Of a DNA stretch of 64,000 nucleotides, positions 33,843 through 42,777 are shown one piece after another. Under the pieces are notes generated by a model that was given only the letters and a program-made list of their open reading frames with translations, made no database searches and was not told the origin of the DNA. Source of the stretch: JABDQW01 sp942492025 (lineage in GTDB: Bacteria > Pseudomonadota > Gammaproteobacteria > SZUA-229). The position numbers were made by a program, and so were the translations under genes. The stretch spans positions 528,964 to 592,963 of the forward strand of contig CALODJ010000008.1 of assembly GCA_942492025.1 (NCBI GenBank). The letters run 5' to 3'. Positions within the stretch are counted from its first letter, which is position 1; each line of letters starts with the position of its first letter.

Positions 33843-34451
33843 ATGGCTCATCATGATTACAGCTATCCTTTATACGGAAAGATACTGCACGCAGGCATGG
33901 CGATATTCGGTATTACCGCGTTTCTGACGGCGGAACTGGCTGAAGACGGCTCGGGTACCACGGGCTATTATTTACACGCCTATCTCGGATTGTCTTTGAC
34001 GCTGTTTGTCATTGTGCGCGCCGTTGGCGGTATTTCCGGTAGCGGCTGGATGCGGTTTTCCGGCTGGTCGCCTTTTTCTTCCCGTCAGTGGCAACTCGCG
34101 TACGACGATATCCGCAGCTTGATTCAGCTACGCGTACCAGAGAGAGGCATGCACCAGGGCCTGTCAGGCATCACCCAGGCCTTTGGCCTGGCGCTGTTTG
34201 CCTGGATGGGTCTGACCGGAACAGGCTTATTCCTGCTGACTGGCCCCGATGCCGCACTGTTCGAGACGGCCGAGGAGATGCACGAGCTTGGAGAAGGCCT
34301 GATTCCGCTCTACCTCTTACTACACGTCGGCTCAGTGCTGGTACACTCGGTGGCGGGCAGGCCTATTTGGCAGAGAATGTGGAAATTCATCGAATATGGC
34401 AATCAAAACCAGTCTAAAATAATGCCAAATCAAAACCATGATCCGATGTGA
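33843..34451 (+). CDS. Cytochrome b561-like membrane protein
   Basis: About 202 residues with four membrane helices and His residues placed for two b haems: YGKILHAGMAIFGITAFL, YYLHAYLGLSLTLFVIVRA, the third helix near GLALFAWMGLTGTGLFLL, and YLLLHVGSVLVHSVAG. It belongs with cytochrome b/b6-domain proteins that pass electrons across the inner membrane. The ATG at 33843 follows GGAGG by five bases and is preferred to a GTG at 33837. It overlaps the regulator gene downstream by 4 bases. Confidence 0.85.
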   Translation: MAHHDYSYPLYGKILHAGMAIFGITAFLTAELAEDGSGTTGYYLHAYLGLSLTLFVIVRAVGGISGSGWMRFSGWSPFSSRQWQLAYDDIRSLIQLRVPERGMHQGLSGITQAFGLALFAWMGLTGTGLFLLTGPDAALFETAEEMHELGEGLIPLYLLLHVGSVLVHSVAGRPIWQRMWKFIEYGNQNQSKIMPNQNHDPM

Positions 34452-34924
34452 CATTCAAGAAATTCTACCCAGCAATTGTCCTGGCAACAGCCACGCTGTT
34501 TTTTGCCTACGACATTATTGCCGATCTTTCAGCAGACAATGAGAATCTGCTGCATGTTTTTATCGAGTCGATAGTTTTTCTGGCTATAGCCACGGTCCTG
34601 TTGCGGGAGATACGGCATTTCAGCCAACTGAAAAACGAACTTTCTGACGAACGCGTCAAGACAGCCCGGCTTTCCGGAGAGCTTCTGGCTGTCATGCGCA
34701 AGCAGTTCACAGAGTGGGGTTTATCGCCCTCGGAAAGCGAAGTCGCACTGCTGCTGATCAAGGGTCTGTCGATGAGAGAGATCGCCGAAGCACGCCAGGT
34801 CAAGGAAAAAACCGTCCGTCAGCAAGCCACCGGCATCTATGCAAAATCAGGTTACTCCGGGCGCCACGAGCTCGTGGCGCACTTCATCGAGGATCTGATG
34901 AGCCAAAGCTCGGCTTCAAACTGA
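34448..34924 (+). CDS. Membrane-tethered LuxR-type helix-turn-helix protein
   Basis: A 158-residue protein. Two N-terminal helices (YPAIVLATATLFFAYDIIA; FIESIVFLAIATVLLREI) are followed by a coiled-coil stretch (SQLKNELSDERVKTARLSGELLAVM) and a LuxR/GerE-like HTH (WGLSPSESEVALLLIKGLSM, REIAEARQVKEKTVRQQATG, IYAKSGYSGRHELVAHF). It starts with a GTG that overlaps the cytochrome stop (GTGA), so the two are translationally coupled. It may sense the redox or membrane state set by the cytochrome. Confidence 0.85.
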   Translation: MTFKKFYPAIVLATATLFFAYDIIADLSADNENLLHVFIESIVFLAIATVLLREIRHFSQLKNELSDERVKTARLSGELLAVMRKQFTEWGLSPSESEVALLLIKGLSMREIAEARQVKEKTVRQQATGIYAKSGYSGRHELVAHFIEDLMSQSSASN

Positions 34925-35010
34925 AAAAAGCTCTGGCGTAACGTAGCATGCATGATTAAGCTACATACATATCATTTCCTACGAATAATAATTATACGAG
35001 GGGTGCTGAC

Positions 35011-35508
35011 ATGACTGCTGTTACAGCGCAGAACGGCTGGTTTACACTGAGCAACGGATTCGATGTTGAGCTTCTTCACGGTATACCCATTCGGTTGTCG
35101 AACAATGGACTTGATATCCCTGCTGACGATGCAATGCTGGTCGGGGAAGTCAGTAAATTGACCAAACTCACGGTCGTGATCAAGGGCTGGGAAGAATCAG
35201 AAGAATGCGGAGAAATGGAAGCGGCATTATGCATCGATGCCTTACAGTTTGAAGAGGTACTGCACAGGCTGGCACTGGCCTCGGCTGGCATGTTCGTCGA
35301 TCGCTATCATACAACGATAGAGAGAGACTCGGTCGACTGGGACAATGCCGAGTACGCAAGGGATTTCAACCATGCTATCGATGCCTGTTGCCTGGATGCG
35401 GGTGATATGAACAGGGAAGACTATTTCAAGCTATATGCGGCGTACATGCACGCAGAGTCCAGACGATTGCTTGATTCCGGTGAATCCCCAATCGTTGACG
35501 CTGAGTGA
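35011..35508 (+). CDS. Hypothetical acidic protein, 165 aa
   Basis: A soluble protein rich in Asp and Glu, starting MTAVTAQNGWFTLSNGFDVE, with segments IPIRLSNNGLDIPADDAMLV, KLTKLTVVIKGWEESEECGE and FKLYAAYMHAESRRLLDSGE. AGGGG precedes the start. No domain is recognised. A degenerate second copy of its N-terminal region lies at 40872-40990, so it belongs to a sequence that has been copied locally. Confidence 0.6.
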   Translation: MTAVTAQNGWFTLSNGFDVELLHGIPIRLSNNGLDIPADDAMLVGEVSKLTKLTVVIKGWEESEECGEMEAALCIDALQFEEVLHRLALASAGMFVDRYHTTIERDSVDWDNAEYARDFNHAIDACCLDAGDMNREDYFKLYAAYMHAESRRLLDSGESPIVDAE

Positions 35509-35563
35509 AGCGCACGAACCGGGGCAGTGTATTTAACGCAGAAAATAACTGCTTAGGTATCGG

Positions 35564-35640
35564 AGCGACTTCAGTCGCGAACAATGTGCGAAATAAATCG
35601 CAACACATTCGTGTTTATTTGCGGACTAAAAACGACCCCG
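35564..35640. repeat. Fragments of two dispersed repeats
   Basis: GGAGCGACTTCAGTCGCGAA matches one arm of the 24501 repeat with changes, and CGTGTTTATTTGCGGACTAAA matches an arm of the 9597 repeat. They lie between the convergent genes ending at 35508 and 35642. Confidence 0.4.
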
Positions 35641-35641
35641 C

Positions 35642-36541
35642 TTAGCTTTCTATCGTGTATTCCGCTTCCAGGCGGCAATGATCCCCCGCCGCAATTTCAA
35701 CCGTTTCCGGGCCCGCGTTGGCAGTTTCTACACACAACATTCGCTTGTAGTCATTGTCATCGAGATCGCTCATGGACGCGGCTATTTCCACCCAGGGATT
35801 CCACACCACGGCGGTGCTGCAACCCCTGGAGACAATACGTATCTTGCGACCCAGCGAGGCATCATCGATGACCAGCTCGCCGGTGACGCCCTTGTAGATG
35901 CGATCGACCTCAGCATTAATCGTGACCGGGCCAGATTGCGTTTTCTGAGCAGAGCCATCCACCTTGTCCAGATACTCGGCGCCATCGAGCCCATGCACCT
36001 GCACCTGCCCGATATCACCGACATAGAAATAAGTATGCAGCGCCTGACTGATAGTGACGCTTTCATCACCGGTGTTATGTGTCAGTAGCGCAACCTTGAG
36101 TGACTCGCCAACCGTAATCTCGATGCTGAGCCTGAAAGCATGCGGCCAGATTTCACGGGTTTCATCGCTATCAACCAGACCCATGATGATTTTTGTCGAA
36201 CCGTCTTCGAGTGATTCGCTCCCTGTTACTTCCCACTGGCGATTTCGCACGAAGCCGTGGGCGGGTCTTCCCAGGCCATCGGGATCGGCACCGAACCAGG
36301 GCCAGCAAACCGGGATGCCGCCTTTTATGGCCTTGCCATTCTCATAATAGGCTTTGTCACTGACGAACAACAGATCGTCCTTCTGGTTTTTCGGACGATA
36401 GGATAAAACCTGCCCCGAATAGGTGGATATCGTGGCGTGTGCCCAGGCATTGTTGACTTCCATGTAGGTAAAGCCATGCTCTATTTCAACAAACTGCAGT
36501 TCGTTATCGAGTTCGTATTCGCATAATTCATCGAAATTCAT
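35642..36541 (-). CDS. D-hexose-6-phosphate mutarotase (YeaD-like)
   Basis: A 299-residue aldose-1-epimerase fold protein. It has HATISTYSGQVLSYRP, KGGIPVCWPWFGADP, RPAHGFVRNRQWEV with the catalytic His, ALHTYFYVGDI with the second His, LDKVDG and the C-terminal VVWNPWVE, typical of the YeaD type. It interconverts alpha and beta anomers of hexose 6-phosphates. It stands alone; the ROK kinase at 14277 could supply substrate but is far away. Confidence 0.92.
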   Translation of the reverse strand: MNFDELCEYELDNELQFVEIEHGFTYMEVNNAWAHATISTYSGQVLSYRPKNQKDDLLFVSDKAYYENGKAIKGGIPVCWPWFGADPDGLGRPAHGFVRNRQWEVTGSESLEDGSTKIIMGLVDSDETREIWPHAFRLSIEITVGESLKVALLTHNTGDESVTISQALHTYFYVGDIGQVQVHGLDGAEYLDKVDGSAQKTQSGPVTINAEVDRIYKGVTGELVIDDASLGRKIRIVSRGCSTAVVWNPWVEIAASMSDLDDNDYKRMLCVETANAGPETVEIAAGDHCRLEAEYTIES

Positions 36542-36765
36542 TGTTTTCTCTGAGCCGTTAAAAATTATGCGTAACTTACACCATTTTCGGTGATGTTTTT
36601 CAACAAATCTGCGTACGCAAAGATGCTTCTGATCGAGATTGGTTGACTTTTAATCCATCACATCCTCCAGGCCACGTTGGCACGGTAGAAAAAAAGTCGG
36701 TCAATAGCTCTATATTACGCCTGATTTGGACTATAAGTTATGTATTCTCAAAAGGTTGGATAACA

Positions 36766-37131
36766 ATGACACGCATATTGATTGTTGACGACTCGCCTAC
36801 ACAATTGAACGGGCTCTCGAAAATCCTGACTAAGCACGGCTATGAAACCATCGAGGCCGAAGATGGCGCCCTCGGTGTTGCCAAGGCCACCAGCGAGAGG
36901 CCGGATATCATCTTGATGGATGTAGTCATGCCCAATCTGAATGGCTTTCAGGCCACACGACAAATTACAAAAAACCCGGATACTAGCCATATCCCTGTGA
37001 TCATGCTCACCAGCAAGGACCAGGAAACCGACAGGGTCTGGGCGGCGCGCCAGGGCGCCAGTGACTACCTTACCAAACCGCCGAGCGAGACCGATCTACT
37101 TTCTAAAATTAAAACCCTCCTCGATAAGTAA
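36766..37131 (+). CDS. Single-domain response regulator (PilH-like)
   Basis: A 121-residue CheY-like receiver. It has the acidic pair in ILIVDDSPTQ, phosphorylated Asp in PDIILMDVVMPNLNGFQATR (about 52), Thr/Ser in VIMLTSKDQETD and Lys in YLTKPPSE. The sequence is close to PilH, the twitching-motility regulator, although no pil genes are near, so its kinase is encoded elsewhere. The ATG at 36766 is chosen since MTRILIVDD is the family start; the frame is open further upstream without homology. Confidence 0.9.
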   Translation: MTRILIVDDSPTQLNGLSKILTKHGYETIEAEDGALGVAKATSERPDIILMDVVMPNLNGFQATRQITKNPDTSHIPVIMLTSKDQETDRVWAARQGASDYLTKPPSETDLLSKIKTLLDK

Positions 37132-37320
37132 AGATACCGCCAAGCAGCCACTGCGACAAGCACATCTGATCCACAGTACTCACCTCTCTGTTTATTTTGC
37201 TTTCACGTGATCACCGCCTAGACTAGCCATTCCTGTAACCTCACCCGAATTACGGAAGGTGGCCACTGGATGCCGTGTTTTAAGCTCTATCCGCTGGTGC
37301 TGCTTGCGCAGCTGATAGTC

Positions 37321-37546
37321 CGCATTTCTGATCAGATGGACGAGCCCACATATGATTCGAATCCACAAAGTATCTTACTCAGCCGGGAATATACCTTGTT
37401 ATTCCACTTCTTCGTATAATCCTTTGTGACAAATTCGTCCGGATCGGATTTGGACCGCACGGCGACCCCGAAGGGGTGAAATACAGGGATGTATTTCATC
37501 AATCCAGATCTCTGCGTGATCATGTCACCCCCTGATGACAAATGCG
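37321..37546. repeat. Dispersed non-coding repeat, family D copy 1
   Basis: The segment around 37335-37430 (GATGGACGAGCCCA, TCGAATCCACAAAGTAT, TTATTCCACTTCTTCGTA, ATCCTTTGTGA) is clearly related to 58671-58775. Weak terminal inverted repeats CGCATTTCTGATCAG and CTGATGACAAATGCG bound it. It sits in a 575-base stretch after the response regulator in which no gene is seen. Confidence 0.55.
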
Positions 37547-37706
37547 AGCAAGCACTGCCAGACCATGCCACGACCTCAATTGATGCTCAGGACTTCATCT
37601 GGGAAAAGGATGAAACCCGGGCTTTGCTGTTTGACCGATTCCTCAGAACAGCCAACAGGCATATTGTCTGTAGATTGTGCATTACTGGATAAGCTGGTGG
37701 ACCCCC

Positions 37707-38399
37707 ATGGGTAGGGCCTTGTGGTGGTATCTGGCATCGTTGCTGGTCATGAGTGTCGGATCGATACTGGCCGCACGACATTACCCTGGCGGTTACGACT
37801 GGCTCTATACCGTTGCGTCCGCACTGGCCTCGCAAAAGCATAATCCGGATGGCAGCATCTGGTTTGCCGGTGCCTTGACACTGTCGATGATTTTGCTGTG
37901 GCCCTACGTATCAGCCATCAACAAGCTTCAGGTTCCGCCACGGTCCTTGTCCGGTAAATTCGCCATCGGCGCCCTGCGCACCGGACTAATCTGTGGTGCC
38001 ATACTGGGCCTGGAGCGACTGCTAATCCATGATCTGTCAGCCTGGGTCTACAAAGCCCATGAAATCCTCGGGCTATTCACTTTCGCAGGTTTATATTGCG
38101 GTATTGTCGGTGTGCTGGTGTTGGCAATGCGGCGTTGGAAAAGTTATGTATTACCCCTGCTGCTCGTGAGCCCCTTGCTCGCGATAGCCATCACTCAGTT
38201 CTGGCTTTACCTGGCACAGCGCGACTTGGGATGGGTGGATGCCGGCTGGCGAGCGAGGGGCATACCCATCTGGTTTAGCTTCGCTTTCTGGCAATGGCTG
38301 GCGATCGGCTTTCTATGGGCAGGACTGGGGTTGCTGTCAGTCATCGCTATGAACCGCGGGAGCGGATGTTCAAAACCGACAAATAAGACCGATAGATAA
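37707..38399 (+). CDS. Hypothetical multispanning membrane protein
   Basis: About 230 residues with six to seven hydrophobic segments (for example WWYLASLLVMSVGSILAA, IWFAGALTLSMILLWPYV, GLFTFAGLYCGIVGVLVLAM, YVLPLLLVSPLLAIAITQFWLYL). The stretch HYPGGYDWLYTVASALASQKHNPDG recalls DUF998-type proteins, but this is not certain. The start may be the GTG at 37677 or the ATG at 37707, which follows a GGTGGA motif. Function unknown. Confidence 0.65.
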   Translation: MGRALWWYLASLLVMSVGSILAARHYPGGYDWLYTVASALASQKHNPDGSIWFAGALTLSMILLWPYVSAINKLQVPPRSLSGKFAIGALRTGLICGAILGLERLLIHDLSAWVYKAHEILGLFTFAGLYCGIVGVLVLAMRRWKSYVLPLLLVSPLLAIAITQFWLYLAQRDLGWVDAGWRARGIPIWFSFAFWQWLAIGFLWAGLGLLSVIAMNRGSGCSKPTNKTDR

Positions 38400-38533
38400 C
38401 AAGCGATCTTCGAATTTCAGTCAATGCGCTGTGTGACATGGTCACAGATAATCCGGGACATGTGACTTAGTTACTCAGTATTCAGCAATGCGCGATTACA
38501 ATAAATGCCATTGAAAATCGATTGAGGTGAGTC

Positions 38534-39745
38534 ATGTTATCTGATAAACACGAATCTTCGTGGTCACCGCTGTATTTCCTTGCAGCACTGGGTGCTGGCG
38601 GGATGATTGTGACCTTTTTTATGTATCTTTTATTCTGGATTCCACACCCGGGACAACCGATTCCTGTCTATGAAGACTGGGTCGGCGTTTTTCTTACCGG
38701 TACGACCGTGGATCAGGTGATGATCAGTATCGCTCTGGCCGGTGTGGTTCTGTTCGCCGTTTTTCACTTACTGTTGTTGTTGTGGAATCTGTCGCATTAC
38801 AGCCGGTGGAAAGCCAGCGGCGAAATGCAAAAGATTGCGGGCACCAATGCGCACACCCAGCTGCTGGCAATTCCATTAACGCTGGCGATGTCGATCAATG
38901 CCGCATTCATACTGGGCGCTCTGTTCGTCCCGGGCCTGTGGTCATACGTTGAATGGCTGTTTCCACTTGCGTTATCTGGTTTCACGATACTGGGTATCTG
39001 GGCCATGCGCATGTACCTGACATTCTTCAGCCACAGTGTCAGCGCTAACACGTTCAACAAGGCAGCGAATAACTCGCTGGCCCAGCTATTGCCCGGCTTC
39101 GCATTCGCAATGATCAGTGTTGGTCTGGTGGCGCCCGCTGCAATGAGTCATAACACGACGACAGTTGCGGTCAGTATATTCCTGGCAACGCTGTTCCTGG
39201 TGCCTGCACTGTTCATCACCCTGGTAAAAATGGTTATCGGTGTTGGCGACATGCTCGAACACGGTGTCAATAAGACGACCTTGCCAACCCTGTGGGTCGG
39301 TATACCTATCCTGACCACATTGAGTATCGCCGCGTTGCGCATCGACCACGGTCTGGCTCATACCCTGGGACTGGCCGACGCCAACGATAACCCTTTGATG
39401 TTCCTGAGCATGGTGCTGGCCACGCAGTTTTTCCTGATCATCCTTGGTTACTCTGTGATGAAGCGTATGAACTATTTCCGCTCATTGTGGAACGGCGAGG
39501 AAAAGACGCCGGTGATTTACGCGCTGATCTGCCCGGGTGTGGCGTTATCGGTGTCCTTGCATTTCTTCATCAACAAGGGACTCGTCGCTGCCGGATTGTT
39601 AGCCAAATTTGGCACCGCTTACTGGATGTTTTCCGCTGGCGCGATCGTAATACAATTACTGACCGCACTGGTACTGTTCAAGCTGATAAGGCAGTTGATC
39701 ATAGTGCCCAAAGCGAAAACGCAACCGGTTCTGCAAACCGCCTGA
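38534..39745 (+). CDS. TsoY-like multispanning membrane protein
   Basis: A 403-residue protein with about ten membrane helices. Its central NLSHYSRWKASGEMQKIAGTN, AHTQLLAIPLTLAMSINAAF and FVPGLWSYVEWLFP segments match the TsoY family of membrane proteins, which are found near YedE-type sulfur transporters and are sometimes selenoproteins. No in-frame TGA is present here. GAGGTGA precedes the ATG. The function is unproved; the family name is recalled from pattern, so treat it as tentative. Confidence 0.6.
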   Translation: MLSDKHESSWSPLYFLAALGAGGMIVTFFMYLLFWIPHPGQPIPVYEDWVGVFLTGTTVDQVMISIALAGVVLFAVFHLLLLLWNLSHYSRWKASGEMQKIAGTNAHTQLLAIPLTLAMSINAAFILGALFVPGLWSYVEWLFPLALSGFTILGIWAMRMYLTFFSHSVSANTFNKAANNSLAQLLPGFAFAMISVGLVAPAAMSHNTTTVAVSIFLATLFLVPALFITLVKMVIGVGDMLEHGVNKTTLPTLWVGIPILTTLSIAALRIDHGLAHTLGLADANDNPLMFLSMVLATQFFLIILGYSVMKRMNYFRSLWNGEEKTPVIYALICPGVALSVSLHFFINKGLVAAGLLAKFGTAYWMFSAGAIVIQLLTALVLFKLIRQLIIVPKAKTQPVLQTA

Positions 39746-39767
39746 TGCTGCAACCAGCAAACTACGA

Positions 39768-39795
39768 TTCAACGCAGAGCCCGCTCTGCGTTGAA
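39768..39795 (+). terminator. Perfect 13-base hairpin after the TsoY-like gene
   Basis: TTCAACGCAGAGC, two unpaired C residues, then GCTCTGCGTTGAA, 22 bases after the stop at 39745. There is no T run, so it may be a terminator acting with Rho or a small repeat. Confidence 0.45.
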
Positions 39796-39920
39796 TTGCA
39801 TCACCTTTAAAGAAGGAACTAAACTGTAGATCAGCTCTGACCAGCGTTCTTGTTCCTTCAATTCTTCCGGCTTCGGCATCAGCGGGTTTCTGTACAGTTT
39901 TAACGAACTCTCGGACTCAA

Positions 39921-40562
39921 TCAGGATGCTTTTCTGCGCGCAATAGCAGCAACGCCAATCAGGCCTGAAATGAACAACCATACGGTTGCAGGTACAGGTA
40001 CTGCAGTCACACCAGATACGCGTAACACCAGGTCGTTGTAGTCGCGGTCGCCCAGACTAGGCAGATCTTCCCAAGCCATGACAAAATCACCTGCATATTG
40101 ACCACCGGTAATTCGCCAACTGACCATGTGGTCTTCGCCCGTGTCAGGATTGTCGTTCATAAAGGAACTGTATAGTGGACCACCACTAACTTCCAAACCA
40201 AAGCGGAATGGCGAGCCTGAATTTCCTTTGTCAAACGATGCAGACTGACCAGAACTCGATGTGATACTACTCAATAACGATGTGTATTTATCTGAGGCAT
40301 CAATGTGGCCAATGTTATGCGTGAAACCCGCGTGCTTTGCGATGACGGCTATGTCGACACTGGATGAGGCTACCCACATCTGATCAAAATCGCCATCAAT
40401 ATACTGCAGGTTACCTAGTCCAAAGTTAGAATCGAGAATACCGCCAGCACCCAACAGATCCGGTTCATTCGGGCTTGACATAATGGGTGTTGTACTAGCC
40501 TGGGCAAAGGAATGCACACCTGACAACAGTGGAATCAACAAATATCGTCCTAGTTTTTTCAT
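39921..40562 (-). CDS. PEP-CTERM (VPLPA type) exported protein with a DUF4114-like region
   Basis: A 213-residue protein with a signal peptide (LLIPLLSGVHSFAQAS), a middle region with FRFGLEVSGG and ITGGQYAGDFVMAWEDLPSLGDRDYNDLVLRV as in DUF4114, and a C-terminal sorting signal VPVPATVWLFISGLIGVAAIARRKAS. That signal marks proteins processed by an exosortase. The acidic DRDYND motif may bind calcium. It is likely a surface or extracellular-matrix protein. Confidence 0.85.
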   Translation of the reverse strand: MKKLGRYLLIPLLSGVHSFAQASTTPIMSSPNEPDLLGAGGILDSNFGLGNLQYIDGDFDQMWVASSSVDIAVIAKHAGFTHNIGHIDASDKYTSLLSSITSSSGQSASFDKGNSGSPFRFGLEVSGGPLYSSFMNDNPDTGEDHMVSWRITGGQYAGDFVMAWEDLPSLGDRDYNDLVLRVSGVTAVPVPATVWLFISGLIGVAAIARRKAS

Positions 40563-40871
40563 TTCATTTCACCCTGAAATTAAATACCATTTAAAAACAA
40601 CTTTACACATCATTACAAAAGCAATATACGTGCCATTGATATATATTCTTATTTATCAAAGAGTTAAAATTTCCAATCCTGAAATAACTGTAAGTTACTC
40701 CGACATGCGTCTAATTTACTTTACACCCTGAAACAGCTTGATTAAATTTCAACCACCTATTTGACGTTTTGAATGTTCATGGTAAGTGCTGATGATGAAT
40801 CATTAGGTCATCTTTTTATCCAGTCCGACTCCTACAGAGAATGCGATGATATGAGTGGTTAAACACTTACA
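40563..40871. other. AT-rich gap, no gene seen
   Basis: This 309-base stretch upstream of the PEP-CTERM gene is AT-rich and would hold that gene's promoter. No convincing coding frame or repeat was found. Confidence 0.5.
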
Positions 40872-40990
40872 AACGGCTGACACCGGCTAAAAAATGGCTC
40901 TGATGTTGAGGCCCAGCACGGTATCCCTACCAGGCTCGCAATCAACGGACTCGGCATCCCTGCTGATGATGCAAACCTGGTCGAAAAACA
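40872..40990 (+). pseudogene. Degenerate partial copy of the gene at 35011
   Basis: DVEAQHGIPTRLAINGLGIP followed by ADDANLVEK corresponds residue by residue to DVELLHGIPIRLSNNGLDIP and ADDAMLVGE in the intact gene at 35011. The DNA upstream also aligns (AACGGCTG...) but carries stops. Only the first quarter of the gene is present. Confidence 0.6.
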
Positions 40991-41072
40991 AGACACCCAT
41001 AAGTTGAGTTGGTCACCGAAGCCTTTGACGCCATGGCCACTCAACGTCCCTATCCCTCCCCATGTCAGCTGA

Positions 41073-41191
41073 GTAGGCGCGACAAAAGTATTTATGAATA
41101 CATCGAGTTTTTCTGTAACCGACAACGCATACATGCTTTTCTAGACCGCCTGTCGCCGGTAGACTATGAGGCGAAGCAGGTCTGCAATTAA
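41073..41191 (+). pseudogene. IS3-family transposase, C-terminal fragment
   Basis: RDKSIYEYIEFFCNRQRIHA and LDRLSPVDYEAKQVCN match the end of IS3-type OrfB (usual form EYIEFFYNRQRRHSALGYLSP). The catalytic core is gone and no inverted ends were found. It is a relic of an insertion sequence. Confidence 0.7.
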
Positions 41192-41317
41192 GTCATCCGC
41201 TTTATTGGGAAAACCTCAGGTCCCTCATTTTTGTCCATCGACTTTTGCAGGGATACGGTATAGGATAAGCGGTTCGTAACAAGGTGAATATTCTTCGAAT
41301 AGCCTCTTCCTGCTGAT

Positions 41318-42448
41318 TTGATTGGAAAAACCAGGTCCCTGCGTACCGTTCTGTTATCCCTGTTTGCCCTTGGTGTCATTCTGGCTATTCTTTTTTTCGG
41401 GCTCCGTCCTAAATGGTGGTCAGCAGACAACGCTGTCGTCTGGCTACCTGAAAAACAGGCCATCCGCTTTGAGCATCCAGCCATAGCTTATGTGGATGAT
41501 CTTTCCCCGTTGCTGAGCAGGCACGATGTGCAGCAATTCACCATCACCATCGAATTTACACCGGCCACCACCAGGAAAATGGGATTCAGGCCATTGCTGA
41601 TGATTCATGACGGCAGTAATCATTCCCAGCTTGCAATCTGGCACTGGGGGCCGTCACTTATCGTCATGAACGGCGATGATTATTCCTACAGCAAGAAATT
41701 GCCGCGAATAACTGCACGAGATGTATTGGTTACTGGAGAAAGTGTTCTGGTTTCTATTACCTCAGATGGTCGAGCAACCACGTTATTTGTAAATGGAGCG
41801 CTGGCGGCAGAACGTGAAGGCTGGGCTTTAACACTTCCAGGCAGCGGGAACAAAATCCGGTTGATTTTCGGTAATTCGGTATACGGGAGACATGGCTGGG
41901 ATGGTGAAATAAGAAGCTTTGCCCTACATGCAGGGGCGTTGACGCATGAGGAGGTGAAAAAATTCCACAACACGTCGCAGCGGAGTGCACCCGCCCCGGG
42001 TATTGTGGAAGAAGAACTGCTCCTATCCTACACATTCAGCGAATACGGAAACCAGCGGATAACTGATGTTTCAGGCAACAATTTGCAACTGTTGATACCT
42101 GAGCAGATTGTTGTCCTGAAACGAGAATTTCTGTCAGCCCCGGCCAGCTTCAAACCGAACCATTCCTTTTACATGGATGTGCTCCTGAACCTGATCGGCT
42201 TTATAGTCCTTGGCGCAGTTGTCTATCTATGGCTGAGTCTTGCACTTCTTATCTCTGCAAGGAGGTCAGCTATTGCGGCCGCAGTCATCTGTTTTCTAAT
42301 CAGCCTGTTTATGGAAACCCTGCAGACCTGGATGCCCGGCAGAGACTCCAGCCTGCTCGACCTCACCGTCAACAGTGTCGGCGCCATTATCGGTATTGTC
42401 GGAATCATGGTGGCAGACAGGAGCGGCTGCCGCACAAAGGACACATGA
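41318..42448 (+). CDS. VanZ-like membrane protein with a LamG-like domain
   Basis: A 376-residue protein. An N-terminal helix (VLLSLFALGVILAILFFGL) is followed by a concanavalin/LamG-like beta region (about 45-270, with VSITSDGRATTLFVNGALAA and HGWDGEIRSFALHAGALTHEE) and a C-terminal VanZ-like part (ISLFMETLQTWMPGRDSSLLDLTVNSVGAIIG). The start is a TTG at 41318; there is no better codon. The family joins a sugar- or protein-binding exodomain to a VanZ membrane unit; its role is unknown. Confidence 0.8.
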   Translation: MIGKTRSLRTVLLSLFALGVILAILFFGLRPKWWSADNAVVWLPEKQAIRFEHPAIAYVDDLSPLLSRHDVQQFTITIEFTPATTRKMGFRPLLMIHDGSNHSQLAIWHWGPSLIVMNGDDYSYSKKLPRITARDVLVTGESVLVSITSDGRATTLFVNGALAAEREGWALTLPGSGNKIRLIFGNSVYGRHGWDGEIRSFALHAGALTHEEVKKFHNTSQRSAPAPGIVEEELLLSYTFSEYGNQRITDVSGNNLQLLIPEQIVVLKREFLSAPASFKPNHSFYMDVLLNLIGFIVLGAVVYLWLSLALLISARRSAIAAAVICFLISLFMETLQTWMPGRDSSLLDLTVNSVGAIIGIVGIMVADRSGCRTKDT

Positions 42449-42465
42449 GTTAAGAAGAACATAGG

Positions 42466-42580
42466 GGTCAAGTATCATATTCACTCTTTATAGCAAGCGT
42501 TCTCATATTCTATTCGTATCGATCCGGGCATCGTGACATGCTAAATCGCCAAGTAGTAATAACGAATATGATACTTGACC
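42466..42580. repeat. Palindromic repeat GGTCAAGTATCATATTC
   Basis: GGTCAAGTATCATATTC (42466-42482) and GAATATGATACTTGACC (42564-42580) are perfect 17-base inverted ends, the right one followed by a T run. A similar motif, GGGGTCAAATCTTGAC, lies near the RAYT remnant at 50853. It lies at the far end of the integron array. Confidence 0.75.
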
Positions 42581-42600
42581 TTTTTTTCATTCTTCATTGC

Positions 42601-42658
42601 ATATAACGGTTTAGATAAGCCGCATGTATTTTACGACTACTTGATTGACTCGTTGGAC
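42601..42658 (-). other. Integron attC site 4
   Basis: Read on the minus strand: GTCCAAC (R'') at 42658-42652, an inner region and GTTATAT (R') at 42607-42601. The R'' is the exact complement of the GTTGGAC that starts cassette 4 at 45003, as expected for a cassette and its own attC. The inner arms pair only weakly, so confidence is moderate. Confidence 0.5.
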
Positions 42659-42777
42659 GAAGCCGCTATCGCGGAGACAAACGGCTCAATCCTGATAATT
42701 CAGTGTAACCTCATTACCGACCATCGTCGATAACCGGTAAATTGTAATCTCCACAAATCACATGAGGTTACAACCCA

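Noticed and set aside
37345..37365. A tRNA-like T-loop word TTCGAATCC
   Set aside because: No acceptor stem, anticodon arm or CCA end can be built around it. The same stretch is part of a dispersed repeat (58671 has TTTGAATCC).
39769..39981. A 70-codon minus-strand frame ending SLKVMQFNAERALR
   Set aside because: The second half looks protein-like, but the frame starts inside the PEP-CTERM gene's last codons and ends in the 39768 hairpin. It could be a relic but cannot be assigned.
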